Positions 19,478 through 27,825 of a stretch of 64,000 nucleotides of DNA are shown in pieces. The DNA is taken from assembly GCA_964242895.1 (NCBI GenBank), contig CAXTBN010000003.1, forward strand, positions 1 to 64,000, written 5' to 3'. The number at the start of each line of letters is the position of its first letter. Within the stretch, counting starts at the first letter, position 1. A program made the translations under genes and the position numbers. Source of the stretch: JASLDZ01 sp964242895 (GTDB taxonomy: Bacteria; Pseudomonadota; Alphaproteobacteria; Caulobacterales; Caulobacteraceae). Under the pieces are notes generated by a model. That model was not told where the DNA came from and searched no databases. It was given only the letters and a program-made list of their open reading frames with translations.

Positions 19478-19519
19478 CGGTCGGCGGAGCCGCGCTCCTC
19501 CGGGGGCGTTGGCCTCGCC

Positions 19520-20893
19520 ATGAGCGACCGTCCTCCCCTCGATCCTGAGCGTGACCGGCTGTCCGGCCGGGTGCGCCGCTTCGCGCAGGTCGGGGCGGGG
19601 CTGTCCCGCGCGGGGGCCGCCTACGGCGTCAGCCGGCTGCGGGGCGGCGACGAGGCGGACGCGCGCAACGCCCGGCTGATCAAGGAGGCGCTCGGCGGGC
19701 TGAAGGGCCCGCTGATGAAGGCGGCGCAGATGTTCGCCACCGTGCCCGACCTCCTGCCCCCGGAGTTCGCCAAGGAGCTCGCCGAGCTGCAGGCCAACGC
19801 TCCGCCGATGGGCCGCGGCTTCGTGCGCCGCCGCATGGCCGCCGAGCTCGGGCCGGAGTGGGAGGCGCGCTTCAAGGCGTTCGACTACGAGCCCGCGGCC
19901 GCCGCCAGCCTCGGCCAAGTGCACCGCGCCACCTCGCTCGACGGCCGCGCCCTGGCGGTGAAGCTGCAGTACCCGGAGATGCAGTCGGCGGTGGAGAGCG
20001 ACCTCGGCCAGCTCCGCACCCTGCTCGGCCTGGCCAAGCGTTTCGACAGCGGACTCGACGCGTCGGAGGTGCTGCAGGAGATCGGCGCGCGCCTGCGCGA
20101 GGAGCTGGACTACGCCCGCGAGGCCAAGGCCATGCGCGTCTACCGCACCTTCTTCGCCGCGCGCGACGACATCGCCGTGCCCGAGACGGTGGACGACCTC
20201 TGCACGCGCCGCCTGCTGTCCATGACCTGGCTGGACGGCCAGGGCCTGCTGACCTTCAAGTCCGCCGACCTCGACACGCGCAATCGGGTGGCGCGCCTGC
20301 TGTTCGACGCCTGGTGGCGACCGATGACCTCCCTTGGCGTGATCCACGGCGACCCGCATCTCGGCAACTACACCATCACGCCCGGCGCCGAGCGGCTGAA
20401 CCTGCTGGACTTCGGCTGCATCCGCATCTTCCCGCCGCGGTTCGTCGCCGGCGTGGTGCGGCTGTTCCACGGGCTGGCCGACGACGACCGCGCCGCGCAA
20501 TTCGAGGCCTATCGGTCGTGGGGTTTCGAGGACCTGTCCGACGAGCTGGTCGACACGCTCAACCTGTGGGCCCGGTTCATCTACGGCCCGCTCTTGGACG
20601 ACCGCACGCGCACGGTGGCCGACGGCGTCGCGCCCGGCGAGTACGGCCGGCGCGAGGCGTTCCGCGTGCGCCAGGCGCTCAAGGCGCGCGCCGAGGCGAC
20701 CGGGCGCTCCATCACCATCCCGCGCGAGTTCGTGTTCATGGACCGCGCCGCCATCGGCCTGGGCGCCGCCTTCCTGCACCTGGGGGCCGAGCTGAACTGG
20801 AGGCGGCTGTTCGAGGCCTCGCTGGAGGGGTTCTCCGAAGCCGCGGTCACCCGCCGCCAGGGGCAGGCGCTCGGCGAGGCGGGGCTCGCCTAA
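19520..20893 (+). CDS. ABC1/AarF/UbiB-family atypical kinase
   Basis: 457 residues with the ABC1 protein-kinase-like fold: the KxGQ-type motif reads PLMKAAQMFATVPDLLP (Ala in place of the usual Gly), the Ala-rich nucleotide loop is AAAASLGQVHRA, and the catalytic loop is IHGDPHLGNY followed by LLDFGC as the metal-binding DFG-like motif. Family members support ubiquinone biosynthesis or lipid homeostasis through ATPase activity. It is not in a ubi operon here, so it is probably a paralogue. Start ATG 19520 follows 42 bases after pepF. Confidence 0.88.
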   Translation: MSDRPPLDPERDRLSGRVRRFAQVGAGLSRAGAAYGVSRLRGGDEADARNARLIKEALGGLKGPLMKAAQMFATVPDLLPPEFAKELAELQANAPPMGRGFVRRRMAAELGPEWEARFKAFDYEPAAAASLGQVHRATSLDGRALAVKLQYPEMQSAVESDLGQLRTLLGLAKRFDSGLDASEVLQEIGARLREELDYAREAKAMRVYRTFFAARDDIAVPETVDDLCTRRLLSMTWLDGQGLLTFKSADLDTRNRVARLLFDAWWRPMTSLGVIHGDPHLGNYTITPGAERLNLLDFGCIRIFPPRFVAGVVRLFHGLADDDRAAQFEAYRSWGFEDLSDELVDTLNLWARFIYGPLLDDRTRTVADGVAPGEYGRREAFRVRQALKARAEATGRSITIPREFVFMDRAAIGLGAAFLHLGAELNWRRLFEASLEGFSEAAVTRRQGQALGEAGLA

Positions 20894-20946
20894 GCTGTCG
20901 CGCCGCCCGCGTGACGCGGACGTGATCGCCGGTTAGGAACGGCGTC

Positions 20947-21438
20947 ATGTCCGACGACGTGTCCGAGGCGGTGGCCGCCGACATCCCGCCCGGCTACGCC
21001 GCCGTGCCCTGGCACCGGGGCTTCGGGCGGCAGGTCGGGCCCGTGTACGTACGCGACGCGGACGGTAGGCGAACCTTCGGCTTCCGCGTCCAGGAGCACC
21101 ACACCAACGGGCTGCTCAACGCCCACGGCGGCATGCTGATGACGCTGGCGGACGTGGCGTGGGGCAACCTGATCTCGTACGAGCGCTCCATGTTCTGGGT
21201 CACCGTGCGCCTCACCTGCGACTTCCTCAGCGCCGCCAAGCTGGGCGACTGGGTCGAGGCCGGGAGCGAGCTCCTCCACCGCGAGGGCGACCTGCACACC
21301 ATCGCCGGCCGCGTCTGGACGGGCGAGCGGACGCTGCTGCTCGGGCGCGGCGTGTTCAAGGCGGTGGGCCCCCGCGACCCCCGGCCGGGCGAGAGGGCCT
21401 TCGGCTCGCCCCCCGGCGCGGGGCCGCTCGCCGCATGA
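20947..21438 (+). CDS. PaaI-like hotdog thioesterase
   Basis: 163 residues. The hotdog core shows FRVQEHHTNGLLNAHGGMLMTLADVAWGN (in part: NGLLNAHGGML and LADVAWG), where the HGG followed by an acidic residue is the PaaI/YbgC-type thioesterase active region. It probably hydrolyses acyl-CoA thioesters in the cytoplasm; the acyl group is unknown. Its TGA overlaps the ATG of the following alpha/beta hydrolase (ATGA, 21435-21438), so the two enzymes are translationally coupled and may work in one pathway. Confidence 0.88.
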   Translation: MSDDVSEAVAADIPPGYAAVPWHRGFGRQVGPVYVRDADGRRTFGFRVQEHHTNGLLNAHGGMLMTLADVAWGNLISYERSMFWVTVRLTCDFLSAAKLGDWVEAGSELLHREGDLHTIAGRVWTGERTLLLGRGVFKAVGPRDPRPGERAFGSPPGAGPLAA

Positions 21439-22385
21439 GCGACGTCCGCGACGAGGACCCAAACATCCGCAGCCCGCTGGCGCACCTCGCCGGCGCGCGG
21501 CCGCCCGCGCCCGCCTGGTTCGACGCCGCGCTCGCCGACCGGCCGGAACGCACCACCCTCTCCGCCGCGGGCGCCGAAATCGAGCTCCTCACCTGGGGCG
21601 AGCGCGGCCGGCCCGGCCTGCTGTTCATTCACGGCGGCATGGCGCACGCCGACTGGTGGAGCTTCATCGCGCCCTTCTTCGCCGCCGACCACCGTGTGGC
21701 GGCCCTGTCGCTGTCGGGCATGGGCGGCTCGGCCTGGCGCGACCGCTACGGCTTCGACCTGCACGCGGCCGAGGCGCTCGCCGCGGCGGAGGCGGCGGGG
21801 CTGTTCGACGCGGGACCGCCCTTGGTCGTCGGCCACTCCTTCGGCGGCGGGGTGACGATGCACCTCGCCCGCCAGGCCGGCGAGCGCCTGCGCGCCGCGG
21901 TGGTGGTCGACGCCGGCGTGCGGCCGCCCGACAAGCGCTGGCGGGGACCGCCGCCCGGCCTGGGACGGCCCAACCGCGTCTACCCCGACCTCGTCACCGC
22001 GCTGGGGCGCTTCCGCCTGTCGCCCTCGCAGCCGTGCTCGGAGCTGTACATCCTCGACCACATCGGCCGCGCCTCCCTGCGCGAGGCCGACGGCGGCTGG
22101 CGCTGGCGCTTCGACCCGAACCTCTGGGACAAGATGGACCACTCCGGTCGAGAGCCGCAGGAGGAGGAGCTCGCCGGCGTTCGCTGCCCGATCGCCTTCG
22201 TCTGGGGCGAGCGCTCGCGCCTGATGCCGGAGGACACCGTGGCCTACACGCGCGAACACGCCCCGCCGGGCTCGCCCATGTTCGCCATCCCCGAGGCCGA
22301 GCACCACGTGCTGCTGGACCAGCCGCTCGCGCTCGTCTCCGCCCTGCGCGGGCTGTTCAGCGCTTGGCCGCAGCGGGGTTCCTGA
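21435..22385 (+). CDS. alpha/beta hydrolase
   Basis: 316 residues. The oxyanion region FIHGGMAHADWW (about 65-76), nucleophile elbow VVGHSFGGG with Ser135, and a late EAEHHVLLD carrying the catalytic His define an alpha/beta hydrolase. An acid such as Asp in the VWGERSRLMPED region completes the triad. Cytoplasmic, substrate unknown. The ATG at 21435 overlaps the thioesterase stop. Four bases separate its stop from the convergent PilZ gene stop. Confidence 0.9.
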   Translation: MSDVRDEDPNIRSPLAHLAGARPPAPAWFDAALADRPERTTLSAAGAEIELLTWGERGRPGLLFIHGGMAHADWWSFIAPFFAADHRVAALSLSGMGGSAWRDRYGFDLHAAEALAAAEAAGLFDAGPPLVVGHSFGGGVTMHLARQAGERLRAAVVVDAGVRPPDKRWRGPPPGLGRPNRVYPDLVTALGRFRLSPSQPCSELYILDHIGRASLREADGGWRWRFDPNLWDKMDHSGREPQEEELAGVRCPIAFVWGERSRLMPEDTVAYTREHAPPGSPMFAIPEAEHHVLLDQPLALVSALRGLFSAWPQRGS

Positions 22386-22388
22386 GCC

Positions 22389-22736
22389 TCAGGCGGCGAC
22401 CGCGCGGAACACCGACCTCAACTGCGGATCGGAGTCGATCGGGCGGTCGCGGGCGAACTTCACGCCGGCCTGGGGGAGTTCGCGCCAGATCACCTCGATG
22501 TCCCAAGCCGCCTCCATCTTGGGGATCAGCAGCACCGTATCCGCGTGCACGATCCCGAGCCCGTCGAGCTGGAGCTTGGCGCCCGAGGCGGAGATGTTGC
22601 GGACGCCGACGCGCTCGACATGGTCCGAGCCCGGGCGCACCAGCAGTCCGACGAGCAAGCAGCGCCGCCTGCCCGTCTCGCGACGCCTGGAGCCGCCGCG
22701 CTCGGCCGCCCTGCGGTCGTCCTCGTCCTGGACCAT
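22389..22736 (-). CDS. PilZ-domain protein (probable c-di-GMP effector)
   Basis: 115 residues. A run of Arg in the N-terminus (RRAAERGGSRRRETGRRR) followed by RNISASGAKLQL fits the PilZ pattern RxxxR...[D/N]xSxxG; the rest is beta-rich (VLLIPKMEAAWDIEVIWREL). PilZ domains bind cyclic-di-GMP. Start ATG 22736; the frame remains open upstream but codon pattern changes. It is divergent from motA, with 189 bases between starts, so a role in flagellar motor braking is a reasonable guess. Binding residues look slightly degenerate, so ligand binding is unproven. Confidence 0.8.
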   Translation of the reverse strand: MVQDEDDRRAAERGGSRRRETGRRRCLLVGLLVRPGSDHVERVGVRNISASGAKLQLDGLGIVHADTVLLIPKMEAAWDIEVIWRELPQAGVKFARDRPIDSDPQLRSVFRAVAA

Positions 22737-22925
22737 GGATCGTCTGTACAGGATGATTGTTTCGAGACTGATAAGTCCGCGCCGCAGGGGGCGCGTCGCC
22801 TCGGAAAAGTTTCGTCGTGTCCGCGGCTTGCATTTCGGCCCGTCGGCGGCTCGCGGCAGGTCACGTGCCCTTAAGATTAACGCGCCACCCTGCGGCCGAC
22901 CTTCGCGGCCGGACCTCCTCCACCC
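22737..22925. other. divergent regulatory region between PilZ gene and motA
   Basis: 189 bases with visibly more A/T than surroundings, including TTAAGATTAAC at about 22871-22881, which carries two TTAA half-sites in the wrong spacing for a full CtrA box. No ORF and no sigma-54 -24/-12 element was found. Promoters for both genes must lie here. Confidence 0.5.
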
Positions 22926-23792
22926 ATGTTCCAGATCATCGGCGTCGTGCTCCTGTTCGGGCTCGTGTTCGGCTCGTTCATCATGAGCGGCGGCAACATG
23001 GGCGTGATCCTGGAGGCCGCGCCCAGCGAACTGGTCTGCATCCTGGGCGCGGGCGTCGCTTCGTTCCTGATCTCCAACTCCATGGGCGTCATCAAAGGCA
23101 CCGCGGCGGGCATGGGCAAGGTGTTCGCCGGCCCCAAGTGGAAGAACTCCGACTACTCCGACCTGCTCGCGCTGCTGTTCACCTTGACGAAGACGATGAA
23201 GACCAAGGGCGTGATCGCGCTGGAGAGCCAGATCGAGAAGCCCGAGGAGAGCCCGATCTTCACCAAGTATCCGAAGATCCTGAAGGACCACTTCGCCGTG
23301 TCGTTCATCTGCGACACTCTGCGGATGATGACCATGAACCTCGACGACCCGCATCAGGTCGAGGACGCCATGGAGCGCCAGCTCGAGAAGCACCACCACG
23401 AGCTGCTGTCCCCGCCGCACGCCCTGCAGACCCTGGCGGACGCCCTGCCGGCGCTGGGCATCGTCGCGGCCGTGCTCGGCGTCATCAAGACCATGGGCTC
23501 GATCACCCAGCCGCCCGAGGTCCTGGGCGCCATGATCGGCGGCGCGCTGGTCGGCACCTTCCTGGGCGTGTTCCTGGCCTACGGCCTCGTGGCGCCCATG
23601 GCGGCGCGGCTCAACGCGGTGGTCGAGGAGGAGTCGAGCTTCTACAAGATCATCCGCTCGGTGCTGGTGGCGCACCTGCACGGCAATGCCGCGCAGATCA
23701 GCGTGGAGATCGGCCGCGGCGGCGTGCCCACCGCCGCCCAGCCCTCCTTCACCGAGCTCGAGACGGCGCTGGCCGGGGCCGAAGCGGCCTGA
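22926..23792 (+). CDS. motA: flagellar motor stator protein MotA
   Basis: 288 residues, the usual MotA length. Four membrane helices: about 3-20, 33-53, then the large cytoplasmic loop with conserved charged residues (LLALLFTLTKTMKTKG, EKPEESPIFTKYP), and helices 3 and 4 at about 170-192 and 200-222 (LPALGIVAAVLGVIKTMG, with the conserved Pro). MotA pairs with MotB to form the proton channel that drives the flagellum. motB is not adjacent, as is also the case in Caulobacter. Confidence 0.95.
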   Translation: MFQIIGVVLLFGLVFGSFIMSGGNMGVILEAAPSELVCILGAGVASFLISNSMGVIKGTAAGMGKVFAGPKWKNSDYSDLLALLFTLTKTMKTKGVIALESQIEKPEESPIFTKYPKILKDHFAVSFICDTLRMMTMNLDDPHQVEDAMERQLEKHHHELLSPPHALQTLADALPALGIVAAVLGVIKTMGSITQPPEVLGAMIGGALVGTFLGVFLAYGLVAPMAARLNAVVEEESSFYKIIRSVLVAHLHGNAAQISVEIGRGGVPTAAQPSFTELETALAGAEAA

Positions 23793-23968
23793 CGCTCCGC
23801 CGAAAACGCCCGCTGGAACCCACAATCGGCTGGACAGTTGGACGAGCGAGGGCATATTGGCCCACGGCGCAAGAGCGCGTCCTCAACTTTCCATTCACGA
23901 TGCCGTGATCGGAAGGGGGCGGGACGGAGCCCTTCCGCTCTCAACCTCCGTCCAAGGGAATGACCTCC

Positions 23969-24238
23969 ATGCGCAAGCTCTTCGTCGCCGCGGCCGCCGT
24001 CGCCGCCCTCTCGGCCGCCGCCTGCTCCAAGCCGGCCAACAACACCGCCGAGAACAACACCACCACGACCGACACCTCGACCACGACCACGACCAACACG
24101 ACCGACGCCAACGCGACCGGCAACATGTCGGGCAACATGAGCTCGGGCAACATGACCTCGGGCAACATGACGTCGGGCAACATGACCGGCGGCAACATGA
24201 CCACGACGACGACCACGTCGAACACGTCGGGCCAGTAA
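23969..24238 (+). CDS. low-complexity Thr/Asn/Met-rich lipoprotein, unknown function
   Basis: 89 residues. A signal sequence ending in LSAAAC (putative lipid-modified Cys at about residue 19) is followed by a chain of Asn, Thr, Ser, Gly and Met: TTTT tracts and six GNM[S/T] units (GNMSGNMSSGNMTSG...). No family recognised. AAGGGA at 23954-23959 sits 9 bases before ATG 23969; the ATG at 23960 is too close to it. A strong terminator follows, so it is a free-standing transcript. Codon use is still GC-rich, so the composition is a protein-level feature. Confidence 0.75.
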   Translation: MRKLFVAAAAVAALSAAACSKPANNTAENNTTTTDTSTTTTTNTTDANATGNMSGNMSSGNMTSGNMTSGNMTGGNMTTTTTTSNTSGQ

Positions 24239-24272
24239 GCCGGACACCCACGTCCTTCCCGGACGTTGAGCG

Positions 24273-24302
24273 AGGGCCGTCCCCACTGGGGGCGGCCCTT
24301 TT
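24273..24302 (+). terminator. rho-independent terminator after the low-complexity lipoprotein
   Basis: AGGGCCGTCCCC (24273-24284), loop ACT, GGGGGCGGCCCT (24288-24299) form a 12-bp stem with one G-U pair, followed by a T run (24299-24302). It closes the lipoprotein gene before mnmC. Confidence 0.85.
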
Positions 24303-24333
24303 GCTTGCAAGCGACCTTCCCTAGGCCGTCCGG

Positions 24334-26172
24334 GTGACCGAACCGCCCGCGATCGACTGGAGCTCGGGCGCGCCGCGCGCGGTCGCCTTCGACGACGGCT
24401 ACTTCGCCCGCGGCGACGGCCTGGCCGAGAGCCGCGTGGTGTTCCTTGAGGGGCTCGGCCTGCCGGAAGCCTGGGCGGGGCGCGACCGCTTCACCCTGGG
24501 CGAGCTCGGCTTCGGCACGGGGCTGAACGTTGTGGCGGTGCTGCAGCTGTGGCGCGCGCACCGGCCGTCCCCCACCGCGCGGCTGCACCTGTTCTCCGTC
24601 GAGGCTTTCCCCCTCGCGCCCGAGGACGCGCGGAAGGCGCTCGCCCCCTGGCCCGAGTTGGCCGTCCCCGCCGCGCCGCTCTTGGCCGCCTGGCCGCGCG
24701 GCCGCGCCGGCCTGCACCGCTTCGGCTGGCCCGCGCTGGGCGCGAGCCTGGACCTGATCGTCGGCGAGGCGCTCGCGGCGGTGACGGGCTGGGCGGGCGC
24801 GGCGGACGGCTGGATGCTCGACGGCTTCGCCCCCTCCCGCAATCCCGACATGTGGCGGCCGGAGCTCCTGGCCGCCGTCGCCGCGCGCAGCCGCCCCGGC
24901 GCGCGCGCCGCCACCTTCACCGTCGCCGGGGACGTGCGGCGCGGGCTGACGGCGGCCGGGTTCACCGTGGCCAAGCGCCCCGGCCACGGCGCCAAGCGCG
25001 AGCGGCTGGAGGCGGTCCTGCCCGGTGAGCCGCCGCCCGACCCACTCCGCCCGTCCGTGGCCGTCGTCGGCGCCGGGATCGCCGGGGCCGCGCTGGCGAG
25101 GGCTCTCCGCCGCGAAGGGCTGGACGCCGTCGTGGTCGCCGGACGCGAGGGGGGCGCTTCGGCCAACGCCGCCGCCCTGGTCGCGCCGAGGCTGGACGCG
25201 GGACTGGGCCCGGCGGCGCGGCTCACGGCGACGGCGTTCGCACGGGCGACGGCCGTCTACCTGCAAGAGGCGCCGGCGGCGGTGATCGCCCGCGGCGCCC
25301 TGCGGCTGGCGGCGGGCGAGCGCGACGCGGAGCGCTTCGCCCGCATCGCCGGCTCCGACCTGTTCGAGGCGGACGCGCTGGCCGTGCTCGACGCCGGAGC
25401 CGCAGCGGAAGCCCTGGGCGAGGCGGCCGCTCCCCCTGCGCTGCACGAACTCGACGCGCTGGTCGTGGAGCCCGGGGCCGTGCGCGCGGTGTGGCTCGCC
25501 GACGTCCGCCGGATCGAGGGCGAGGTCGACGCACTCAAATGCGACGGGGCGGGCTGGCGCCTGCGGGATGCGGACGGCCGCGAGCTGGCGCGGGCGGACG
25601 TCGTGGTGCTGGCGGGCGGCGCGTCCGGGGCTCGGCTCTTGCCCACCCTGGAGATGCGCGCGGTGCGCGGCCAGGCGGAGACGGCGGTGGGCGTGGACGC
25701 GGGCGTGGCCGCGGCCTGGGGCGGCTACGCGGTCCCGACGCGCGACGGGGCGCTGTGGGGCGCCACCCACGTCCGCGGCGACCTTGACGCAGCTCCCCGC
25801 GCCGCCGAGCGCGACGCCAACCTGGCCGCGCTCGCCGCTGTCCGGCCGCGGTTGGCGGCGGCGGTCCGCGCCCTGCCCGCCGACGCCGTCGAGAGCCGGG
25901 CGGCCGTGCGCGCGACCACCGCCGACCATCTGCCGCTCGCCGGGCGCGTGCCGGACGCTCCGGGCCTGTGGACGCTGACCGGACTGGGCGGCCACGGCTT
26001 CACCTGGGCGCCGCTGCTGGCAGAGCAACTCGCCGCGCGGATCGCGGGCGCACCGCCGCCGCTGCCGCGCGACCTCGCCGCCCTCGTCGATCCGGCCCGG
26101 CCCCGGGCGCAGGCCGGAACGGGACGGGCGCCCTCCCGTTCACCCGCCGCCCCGAAGGATAGCCCGCCATGA
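24334..26172 (+). CDS. mnmC: bifunctional tRNA mnm5s2U biosynthesis protein MnmC
   Basis: 612 residues. The N-terminal methyltransferase half has the SAM loop LGELGFGTG (55-63) and DGFAPSRNPDMW (163-174), typical of MnmC. The C-terminal FAD oxidoreductase half starts with VAVVGAGIAGAALARAL (about 242-258). Together they convert cmnm5s2U to mnm5s2U at the wobble base of certain tRNAs. Start is GTG 24334. The last ~25 residues are a Pro/Arg tail. Its TGA overlaps the ATG of the next SDR gene by 4 bases. Confidence 0.93.
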   Translation: MTEPPAIDWSSGAPRAVAFDDGYFARGDGLAESRVVFLEGLGLPEAWAGRDRFTLGELGFGTGLNVVAVLQLWRAHRPSPTARLHLFSVEAFPLAPEDARKALAPWPELAVPAAPLLAAWPRGRAGLHRFGWPALGASLDLIVGEALAAVTGWAGAADGWMLDGFAPSRNPDMWRPELLAAVAARSRPGARAATFTVAGDVRRGLTAAGFTVAKRPGHGAKRERLEAVLPGEPPPDPLRPSVAVVGAGIAGAALARALRREGLDAVVVAGREGGASANAAALVAPRLDAGLGPAARLTATAFARATAVYLQEAPAAVIARGALRLAAGERDAERFARIAGSDLFEADALAVLDAGAAAEALGEAAAPPALHELDALVVEPGAVRAVWLADVRRIEGEVDALKCDGAGWRLRDADGRELARADVVVLAGGASGARLLPTLEMRAVRGQAETAVGVDAGVAAAWGGYAVPTRDGALWGATHVRGDLDAAPRAAERDANLAALAAVRPRLAAAVRALPADAVESRAAVRATTADHLPLAGRVPDAPGLWTLTGLGGHGFTWAPLLAEQLAARIAGAPPPLPRDLAALVDPARPRAQAGTGRAPSRSPAAPKDSPP

Positions 26173-27230
26173 CATCGCCGCTGAAGCCGATCTCCGACCA
26201 GGTCGTGGTGCTGACGGGGGCGACGTCGGGCATCGGGCTCGCGACGGCGCGCCTGCTCGCCGCGCGGGGCGCCCGGCTGGTGCTGGTGGCGCGCAACGAG
26301 GCCGCGCTCAAGGCGCTGGTGGACGAGCTCGCGGCCAAGGGCGGCCGGGCCGAGGCCGTGGCCGCCGACGTCGCCGACGAGGCGGCGCTCCGCCGCGCCG
26401 CCTCCGTGGCGCAAGCGCGCTTCGGCGGGCTCGACGCCTGGGTGAACAACGCGGGCGTGTCGATCTACGGCCGCCTCAGCGACACGCCGCTGGAGGATCA
26501 GCGACGCCTGTTCGAGACCAACTACTGGGGCGTCGTGCACGGCTCGCGCATCGCCGTGGAGCACCTGCGGGGGCGGCCGGGCGGCGGCGTGCTGGTCAAC
26601 GTCGGCTCGGTGCTGAGCGACTATCCCGTGCCGGTGCAGGGCGCCTACTCGGCCAGCAAGCACGCGCTGAAGGGCTACACCAACGCCCTGCGCATGGAGC
26701 TCCTCGTCGACGCGCCGCAGGTGACGGTGACCCTGGTCAAGCCCAGCGCCATCGACACGCCCTACAAGGAGCACGGCCGCAACCTCACCGGCGCGCCCGT
26801 GACCAATCCACCGCCCGTGTACGCCGCGCCGCTGGTGGCCGACGCCATCCTGCACGCCCTGACGCGCCGCACGCGCGAGCTCACGGTCGGCTTCGGCGGC
26901 CGCAGCCTCGCCTGGATGGGCCAGTTCCTGCCGGCGCTGGCCGAGCCGCTGTTCGCCCGCGTGGTCCCGGCGCTGACGCGGAGCAAGGACGCCCCCACCA
27001 CCGGCGACTCGCTGCACGCGCCGGGCCGCGACCTTCGCGAGCGCGCACCCTACCCCGCCGTGCGCGAGCGCAGCTATTGGCTGGAGGCGCAGAAGCGTCC
27101 GGAGCTCACGGCCGTGGCCGTGACGGCCGCCGCGCTCGCCCTATGGGCGACGATGCGCGTGCGCCGCGCCCTGCGCCATCACGCCATCCGCCGCGAGGTG
27201 CGCGCCGAGTACGAGGCGCAGGACGCCTGA
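26169..27230 (+). CDS. SDR oxidoreductase with C-terminal membrane segment
   Basis: 353 residues. Short-chain dehydrogenase core: TGATSGIG (16-23), NNAG, and Tyr160/Lys164 in YSASKHALKG. After the core there is an extra ~100 residues ending in a predicted membrane helix (LTAVAVTAAALALWATM) and a basic tail, so the enzyme is likely membrane-attached. Substrate unknown. ATG 26169 overlaps the mnmC stop (ATGA). Six bases separate its stop from the convergent host-attachment gene. Confidence 0.88.
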   Translation: MTSPLKPISDQVVVLTGATSGIGLATARLLAARGARLVLVARNEAALKALVDELAAKGGRAEAVAADVADEAALRRAASVAQARFGGLDAWVNNAGVSIYGRLSDTPLEDQRRLFETNYWGVVHGSRIAVEHLRGRPGGGVLVNVGSVLSDYPVPVQGAYSASKHALKGYTNALRMELLVDAPQVTVTLVKPSAIDTPYKEHGRNLTGAPVTNPPPVYAAPLVADAILHALTRRTRELTVGFGGRSLAWMGQFLPALAEPLFARVVPALTRSKDAPTTGDSLHAPGRDLRERAPYPAVRERSYWLEAQKRPELTAVAVTAAALALWATMRVRRALRHHAIRREVRAEYEAQDA

Positions 27231-27236
27231 GGCGGT

Positions 27237-27623
27237 TCAGCCCTCGGCCATGCGCTTGGCCACGGCGGCCTCGAGCTCGGCCAGCGGCGTGTGGACGTAG
27301 TCGCGGTCGATCTCGGCGACGACCTTGGCCTTCAGCGACGGCGACGCCGCACTGCGGAACGCGCCGAGCGAGGTGGCGTCCGCCGCCACAACGAGCCGGC
27401 CGAACGCGCCGGCCTTGGCGTCGAGGTGCTTGGCCACCTGTCCGACGAAGCCGTGCTCGCTCACCGAGTCGGACGCGTGGCTCTCGTCGTCCCGCGGGCG
27501 GTGCTCGTGCTTGTGGTCGTCCATGGCGAGGTCGGCGTGCACGTGGAGGCGGCCGCCGTCGAGGCTGAAGGCCTTCATGCGCGTGCCGTCGAAGACGGCG
27601 ACGAGGGTCTGGACCTGGGGCAC
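27237..27623 (-). CDS. host attachment family protein
   Basis: 128 residues if started at GTG 27623; TLVAVFDGTRMKAFSLDGGRL at the N-terminus and a C-terminal DRDYVHTPLAELEAAVAKRM resemble the host-attachment (Host_attach, release-factor-like) family first named in Agrobacterium. Residues 40-75 are rich in Asp, His, Glu and Arg. The GTG start sits 5 bases after the stop of a small acidic ORF on the same strand, which explains why the frame can be mis-extended upstream. Function is unknown beyond the family name, which should not be over-read. Confidence 0.75.
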   Translation of the reverse strand: MPQVQTLVAVFDGTRMKAFSLDGGRLHVHADLAMDDHKHEHRPRDDESHASDSVSEHGFVGQVAKHLDAKAGAFGRLVVAADATSLGAFRSAASPSLKAKVVAEIDRDYVHTPLAELEAAVAKRMAEG

Positions 27624-27627
27624 CGGA

Positions 27628-27786
27628 TCAGGCCGCCGGCGTGGGAGGGATTTCGGTGGCGCCGTCCTCGGGATCATCCTGCGGGTCGCGCGTCGCCGGG
27701 TTGGGCGCGGTCTCCGGGAGCGAGTCGGCGGAGCGGCCGCTCGGGGCTTCGGCTTCGGGCGGGATGGTGATCTCGGGATCGGTCAT
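27628..27786 (-). CDS. small acidic Pro/Asp/Glu-rich protein
   Basis: 52 residues, MTDPEITIPPEAEAPSG... to ...IPPTPAA, highly acidic and proline-rich, probably disordered. Its TGA (27628-27630) is followed after 4 bases by the GTG of the host-attachment gene, and the ATG at 27786 lies 39 bases after the nuclease stop. Spacing, GC-biased codon positions and its coupled placement support a real gene, though no family is recognised. Confidence 0.55.
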   Translation of the reverse strand: MTDPEITIPPEAEAPSGRSADSLPETAPNPATRDPQDDPEDGATEIPPTPAA

Positions 27787-27825
27787 GCCGCGGCAACGCC
27801 CGAAGCCCGCTCAAGGCTCCGATCC

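Noticed and set aside
17624..20779. Very long open frame on the minus strand over pepF and the ABC1 kinase genes (about 1051 codons)
   Set aside because: It is antisense to two clear enzymes, rich in Arg/Gly/His, without any recognisable motif; long antisense frames are expected in DNA this GC-rich.
22737..22925. Sigma-54 or full CtrA promoter before motA
   Set aside because: TTAAGATTAAC has two TTAA units only two bases apart, not seven; no TGGCAC-N5-TTGC found.
23941..26028. Minus-strand frame covering the lipoprotein and mnmC
   Set aside because: Opposite to two supported genes; sequence is a Gln/Arg/His-rich shadow.
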